Source: Chitinophagales bacterium (GTDB lineage Bacteria; Bacteroidota; Bacteroidia; Chitinophagales; UBA2359). Taken from it: a stretch of 5,598 bases of DNA. Both the position numbers and the translations under genes were made by a program. The stretch spans positions 1 through 5,598 of the forward strand of contig JAHDDN010000376.1 in assembly GCA_020629335.1 (NCBI GenBank). The letters run 5' to 3'. This document shows, in pieces, positions 3,701-5,598 of the stretch; within the stretch, counting starts at the first letter, position 1; each line of letters opens with the position of its first letter. The notes below the pieces were generated by a model. That model made no database searches and had not been told where the DNA came from. It worked only from the letters and a program-made list of their open reading frames with translations.

Positions 3701-5598
3701 TTTGGAGCAAGTTGTAACTCATCTACGCCCAATTATTTAGTAATGTACGATATTACTGAAAAACAGGAGGAATGGCGAAATATCGTCAACCAAGGACAGG
3801 GAACGATTTATGATGTTGAAATTGCAGATTTAGACCAAGATGGCCAAAAGGAAATCATTACTTTGAGGCACAATAATTCTATTGTAAATAAGAAGGGAGC
3901 TTTGATCGTATATGATGGACAGACAAAAGAAGTCAAATACGTTTCTGAAGTAGGAGAGAATTTAATCTTAGAGGAAATATTTGATAATTTTTATGAGAAT
4001 TATACTTTAGAAGTAGCTGATTATGCCAATGATGGGGATATGGATATTATTGTGACTACCAATCCTTTATTTTTGTCTATTTGGGTCATAGATGGTCAGG
4101 ATTTTAGTATAGAAAGAAATAAGGACTGTATTACAGAAGAGGATATTGTGGACGAAAGCTTTTATACCCTAAAGGTAGAAGACTTGGATCAGGACGGTAA
4201 TGTAGATTTGATTGCTGGAGGTAATAATCGGTGGTATACCTTTAGTATGCAAGATTTACGTCTAAAACAACAAAGTGAAACTTTTGGAATCAATGGTGGC
4301 GAAATTCAAAGTTTAGAAGTAGGGAATATTGATGCAGATGAGAATCAGGAAGTGGTGGTTTGTAAATCTTATATTTACCTTTTCAATTCAAATGCGGAAA
4401 TCCAAAAACAAAGTCTAGGCTCTGATTACACAACACTTGCATTAATAGATTGGGATAATTCGGGCGATCTGGAAATCGCTGCTGGTTTAAAGAATGGAGA
4501 AGTACATATCTTAGATGAAAATTTAGATGTTTTGGAATCTTTTACCCTTACAGATCAAATCATTGATGGAATTGAAGTCGTTGATTTTAATGAGGATGGA
4601 GAGGAAGAATTACTAATAGCAACAGATGGAAGACTATATATGATAAGTCAAAATGGGCAGGTGATTAGAAGTCAACAACTAGGAACAGATGTCGGGAAAT
4701 TTGATGCTATTCACATCGAAGATTATGATGAAGACGGCAGTCAAAATATATTAGTTGGAGCTGGAAATGGTTTATTTGATCTTGATCCAAGTTGTGTTGA
4801 TTGTTTGTGGTTTGATGTGAGCATAAGTACAAAAGATGCGACTTGTGGCTTGGAAAATGGCGTGATTAAAGGATTAGACATCACAGAAGATACCTATTTA
4901 CAATGGGGAGGCACCAATTTTACCGATAGCATTAGCAATTTAGCAGCAGGAGTCTATGATGTCCGAGCCGTTAATGATAAGGGGTGTAATGCAGGATTTG
5001 AGGTAGAATTAAAGCAATGGGAAATCATCGCTGAGGCTTATACCACCAATAATCCTTGTTTTGGGGATACGCTTGGCGATGCCATTATTGAAATCCAAAA
5101 TGGCATGGCTCCTTTTAGCTATAATTGGTCGAATGGGACAACAAGAAATTCAGTAGGCGAGCTAATGGCTGGTGATTATATCGTAACCGTTAGTGATTAT
5201 ACAGGTTGTGCATTAGAAGTCCCCTTTACCATCACAGAACCGGATTCCTTAAAAGCCACTTGGTATCTAACAAATAATGAAGAGGGAACACGAGAATCCG
5301 ACTGGACAATTCATATAGATGTTGAAGGAGGTACACCAAACTATGATTATTTATGGGATAATGATTGGTGGGGAAGTGCTACAGTAAATACAGGAGATGG
5401 GACTTATAATGTGACAATAACCGACTATAATAATTGTCAAACGGAGATTTTTATTGATGTTCATAATTACACCACCTCCGTCCCCCTCCTAGACGACCAT
5501 ACCCTCAAAACCTATCCCAATCCAGCCATAGATCAGCTTCATCTAGCCTATAATGGCTCGAATCCGATCAATGCGATTCACTTGGTCAATATACAAGG
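713..5598 (+). CDS. Giant modular T9SS surface protein: LRR-like solenoid, FG-GAP repeats, SprB repeats (3' partial)
   Basis: One frame stays open for 1,628 complete codons and runs off the window. ATG 713 is the first start after the in-frame stop at 698-700, leads directly into a signal peptide, and has an A/T-rich upstream without SD, as is common in Bacteroidota. Order: signal peptide 1-27; about 24 receptor-L/LRR-like half-repeats 51-610; Cys cap 612-648; linker with several Trp/Tyr and Cys to about 755; thirteen Asp-rich FG-GAP/VCBS-like loops 759-1345; three SprB-like modules 1369-1583; T9SS sorting domain from about 1584. By alignment with the preceding gene, about 51 codons and the stop should be missing, giving roughly 1,680 residues. 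In these families such modules mediate protein or glycan binding and calcium-stabilised folding outside the cell, so an adhesin or surface receptor role is inferred. No catalytic motif is seen. The preceding gene shares the C-terminal cassette. Confidence 0.93.
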   Translation, partial: MSKTKFRTLLLFITIMLVYCSSSRVMAQTYEGDYVIKEAADTIGFNYTKIEGDLIFEYNDLESFTGFSSLREISGDLKISRSKELQSIEGLTNLEKIGGDFILEYSKLQVLVGFLSLTEIGGDLKLIWNQELKRIEGLTNLENIGGDFIVEYNNLESFTGFLSLTEIGGDLKIGRNQELKGIEGLINLEKIGGNFVVEYTNFESFIGFSSLTEIGGDLEINYNEELKIIEGLANLKKIGGALNIRTNKILTDIRSFIALENMGNNGGITINRNAELITIEGFDALLNTAGFSIRDNPKLTNITGFSQLEEVTSFMIAYNENLVNLPSFNNLQRVSEGGWTISNNASLKSVEGFVELEEVEGRFSIVEHDNLTMISSFPKLKQVNQDFQIVANAQLVSIKGFDVLADIGLSLSIGNNVLLQELEGFNGLKQMDDPISISSNKNLLYIRGFNQLYRLDILNISQNGSLLQLDAFQNLTEVTNNITIEDNHLEELTVESFGLLEKIPMLNIENNKGLIHLQGFDQLKEVGQELNIVENVQLQSINGFNNLVQTPILRINENGLLESINGFNQLTTINDYIGIGRNTKLHTIEGFEVLTSIGNGLGLSYNSELSDCCVFACLKLAEILPLESIFIEGNAANCNRLVDIQNSCIDSPCSPRPTEPSIEIETIYDSPNNTTVNCQYFWEETLWGDCIGDQNNLITYDYLQDGTIELIANATLITDSFKEKGYWYITQFNTVEETYKKIYTSGLWEQPIDHLAVVDIKADGKDELVIISGNILEVFDLTTLTTIYKKQLDIDIPFFNETAAKYADVDRDGQGELIVMMSDQLLFFNDVLELQQQYSVENANFDIGNVDDDPLLEIVFTNGDTFEFKEGNLTKEYDFKPGDLFEDALIILEDTDNDTYQEAVIASSHQRVVIYDIELEAPKMEIEANRSIDAFTMFDIDGDGAKEIIYGEDQWNDIYCYNAQTGALIWELGKADRGATAIAIEDFDGDGDWELAFGASCNSSTPNYLVMYDITEKQEEWRNIVNQGQGTIYDVEIADLDQDGQKEIITLRHNNSIVNKKGALIVYDGQTKEVKYVSEVGENLILEEIFDNFYENYTLEVADYANDGDMDIIVTTNPLFLSIWVIDGQDFSIERNKDCITEEDIVDESFYTLKVEDLDQDGNVDLIAGGNNRWYTFSMQDLRLKQQSETFGINGGEIQSLEVGNIDADENQEVVVCKSYIYLFNSNAEIQKQSLGSDYTTLALIDWDNSGDLEIAAGLKNGEVHILDENLDVLESFTLTDQIIDGIEVVDFNEDGEEELLIATDGRLYMISQNGQVIRSQQLGTDVGKFDAIHIEDYDEDGSQNILVGAGNGLFDLDPSCVDCLWFDVSISTKDATCGLENGVIKGLDITEDTYLQWGGTNFTDSISNLAAGVYDVRAVNDKGCNAGFEVELKQWEIIAEAYTTNNPCFGDTLGDAIIEIQNGMAPFSYNWSNGTTRNSVGELMAGDYIVTVSDYTGCALEVPFTITEPDSLKATWYLTNNEEGTRESDWTIHIDVEGGTPNYDYLWDNDWWGSATVNTGDGTYNVTITDYNNCQTEIFIDVHNYTTSVPLLDDHTLKTYPNPAIDQLHLAYNGSNPINAIHLVNIQ
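863..2545 (+). other. Receptor-L/LRR-like beta-solenoid, about 24 half-repeats (residues 51-611)
   Basis: The region repeats every 23-25 residues with the pattern G-[DN]-hydrophobic-x-I-x-x-N-x-x-L-x-x-I-x-G-[FL]-x-x-L-x-x-[IV]. Examples are GDLKIGRNQELKGIEGL and QELNIVENVQLQSINGF. The Asn, Leu and Gly-Phe/Leu positions remain recognisable to the end. This is the style of the receptor L-domain and bacterial leucine-rich solenoids common in secreted proteins of marine Bacteroidota. Such folds present a long ligand-binding face. Early repeats are nearly identical to each other and later ones are diverged. The ligand cannot be inferred. Confidence 0.82.
866..1440 (+). repeat. 141-bp in-frame tandem repeat array, about 4 units
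   Basis: Units begin at 935, 1076, 1217 and 1358, exactly 141 bp (47 codons) apart; a half unit precedes the first and the fourth decays after about 1440. Hand alignment gives 110/141 identical bases between units 1 and 2, and 117/141 between units 2 and 3. One block (1049-1087 versus 1190-1228) is identical at 38 of 39 bases. Each unit encodes two solenoid half-repeats, so unit gain or loss would keep the frame and the fold. Confidence 0.92.
2546..2656 (+). other. Cys-rich C-terminal cap of the solenoid (residues 612-648)
   Basis: After the last half-repeat the sequence changes to DCCVFACLKL and ends NAANCNRLVDIQNSC. Cysteines are at 612, 613, 617, 638 and 648, while the whole preceding solenoid has none. 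Similar 'N-A-x-x-C-N' followed by a terminal Cys closes comparable solenoids in other Bacteroidota, as I remember the family. Disulfide capping of the exposed hydrophobic end is the likely role. Confidence 0.6.
2657..2977 (+). other. Linker or unrecognised domain (residues 649-755)
   Basis: This stretch begins with a Pro/Ser-rich hinge (SPCSPRPTEPS), followed by about 90 residues with several aromatic residues (YFWEETLWGDC, KGYWYITQF) and Cys at 653, 678 and 688. It has neither the solenoid pattern nor the Asp-rich loop of the next region. It could be a small beta-rich domain or the first blade of the following propeller. I do not recognise a family. Confidence 0.5.
2978..4795 (+). other. Thirteen FG-GAP/VCBS-like calcium-loop repeats (residues 756-1361)
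   Basis: An Asp-rich loop followed by E/D and a hydrophobic strand recurs at 2987, 3134, 3248, 3392, 3527, 3668, 3827, 4019, 4181, 4325, 4448, 4583 and 4721. Spacing is 38 to 64 residues. The clearest are DIDGDGAKEIIYG (3527), DFDGDGDWELAFG (3668), DLDQDGQKEII (3827) and DLDQDGNVDLIAG (4181). In integrin-like beta-propellers these loops bind calcium between blades. Thirteen motifs suit two propellers of six or seven blades, which is inference. Some loops (2987, 3248, 4325, 4448) lack part of the DxDxDG signature and may not bind metal. Confidence 0.85.
4817..5014 (+). other. SprB-like repeat 1 (residues 1369-1434)
   Basis: The module has the SprB-repeat landmarks: an early Cys (DATCG), a mid-module Trp-Gly-Gly, the turn ISNLAAGVYDVRAVND and a late Cys (KGCNAGF). 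It lacks the usual PYxYxW segment, so it is a divergent member. In Flavobacterium johnsoniae, SprB is a mobile surface adhesin used in gliding; the repeat is widespread in other Bacteroidota surface proteins and does not by itself imply gliding. Confidence 0.65.
5024..5251 (+). other. SprB-like repeat 2 (residues 1438-1513)
   Basis: This is the most canonical of the three modules: NPCFGD at the start, GMAPFSYNWSNGTT in the middle, GELMAGDYIVTVSDYTGC, and the typical exit ITEPDSL. These match the SprB repeat family landmarks of a Cys, a PFxYxWS strand, an AGxYxVTVxDxxGC strand pair and an ITEP linker. Confidence 0.85.
5252..5461 (+). other. SprB-like repeat 3 (residues 1514-1583)
   Basis: The pattern VEGGTPNYDYLWDN and GDGTYNVTITDYNNC is retained, with the early Cys lost. 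It follows repeat 2 directly and leads into the sorting domain, as SprB modules often do in T9SS substrates. The loss of the first Cys means the late Cys has no obvious partner within this module. Confidence 0.75.
5462..5598 (+). other. Start of T9SS sorting domain (residues 1584 onward, truncated by window)
   Basis: The hinge HNYTTSVPLLDDHTLK is followed by TYPNPAIDQLHLAYNG and HLVNIQG, the standard opening of a type A T9SS C-terminal domain (YPNP at residues 1601-1604). The later strands and the basic tail lie outside the window; their likely form is visible in the preceding gene at 56-209. Confidence 0.88.
5544..5598 (+). repeat. Sorting-domain direct repeat, copy 2
   Basis: This is the partner of 1-55, with 49 of 55 bases identical and no gap. 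It lies in the same reading phase of the sorting domain. The match reaches the very last base of the window, so the full repeat is longer than what is seen. Confidence 0.9.

Noticed and set aside
1..5598. Terminal repeats considered as evidence of a circular replicon or transposon ends
   Set aside because: The copies are direct but differ at 6 of 55 bases, so they are not a circular overlap. Both encode the same part of a sorting domain, and no transposase, target duplication or inverted ends are visible.

Overview
The window is AT-rich (about one third GC in a hand-counted line). It carries two consecutive plus-strand genes for secreted surface proteins of Bacteroidota type. The lineage evidence is the protein makeup: type IX secretion (T9SS) C-terminal sorting domains, SprB-type repeats, FG-GAP/VCBS-like repeats, and a Bacteroidota style of receptor-L/leucine-rich beta-solenoid closed by a Cys cap. 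The large gene also lacks a Shine-Dalgarno sequence, which is usual in this phylum. A Saprospiria or Flavobacteriia relative is plausible, but the genus cannot be read from this sequence.

Layout: 1-209 is the 3' end of a first gene, with only its T9SS sorting domain visible. 210-712 is a 503-bp AT-rich intergenic region with no convincing gene. It holds a strong 13-bp inverted repeat just after the first gene (likely terminator), a weaker AT-rich hairpin with a T tract, a hairpin/dyad overlapping a candidate Bacteroidota promoter, short direct repeats, and an 11-codon leader ORF with an SD-like sequence. 713-5598 is one uninterrupted reading frame of 1,628 complete codons that runs off the window. 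It is not closed by a stop here, so a caller that demands a stop would miss it, although it fills 87% of the window.

The large protein reads, in order: a Sec signal peptide (residues 1-27), about 24 half-repeats of a receptor-L/LRR-like solenoid (about 51-610), a Cys-rich cap (about 612-648), a linker of unknown fold (about 649-755), thirteen Asp-rich FG-GAP/VCBS-like calcium-loop motifs (759-1345), three SprB-like modules (about 1369-1583), and the start of a T9SS sorting domain (from about 1584). It looks like a cell-surface or secreted adhesin-like protein. It would be exported by Sec, moved across the outer membrane by the T9SS, and processed at the C-terminal domain. No enzyme active site is recognisable.

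The first and last 55 bases of the window are copies of the same sorting-domain segment (49/55 identical, same frame). The two genes are therefore tandem neighbours sharing a closely related C-terminal cassette. The 5' part of the large gene also carries a 141-bp in-frame tandem repeat array that looks recently expanded. No RNA gene, CRISPR array, transposase or defence system is visible.
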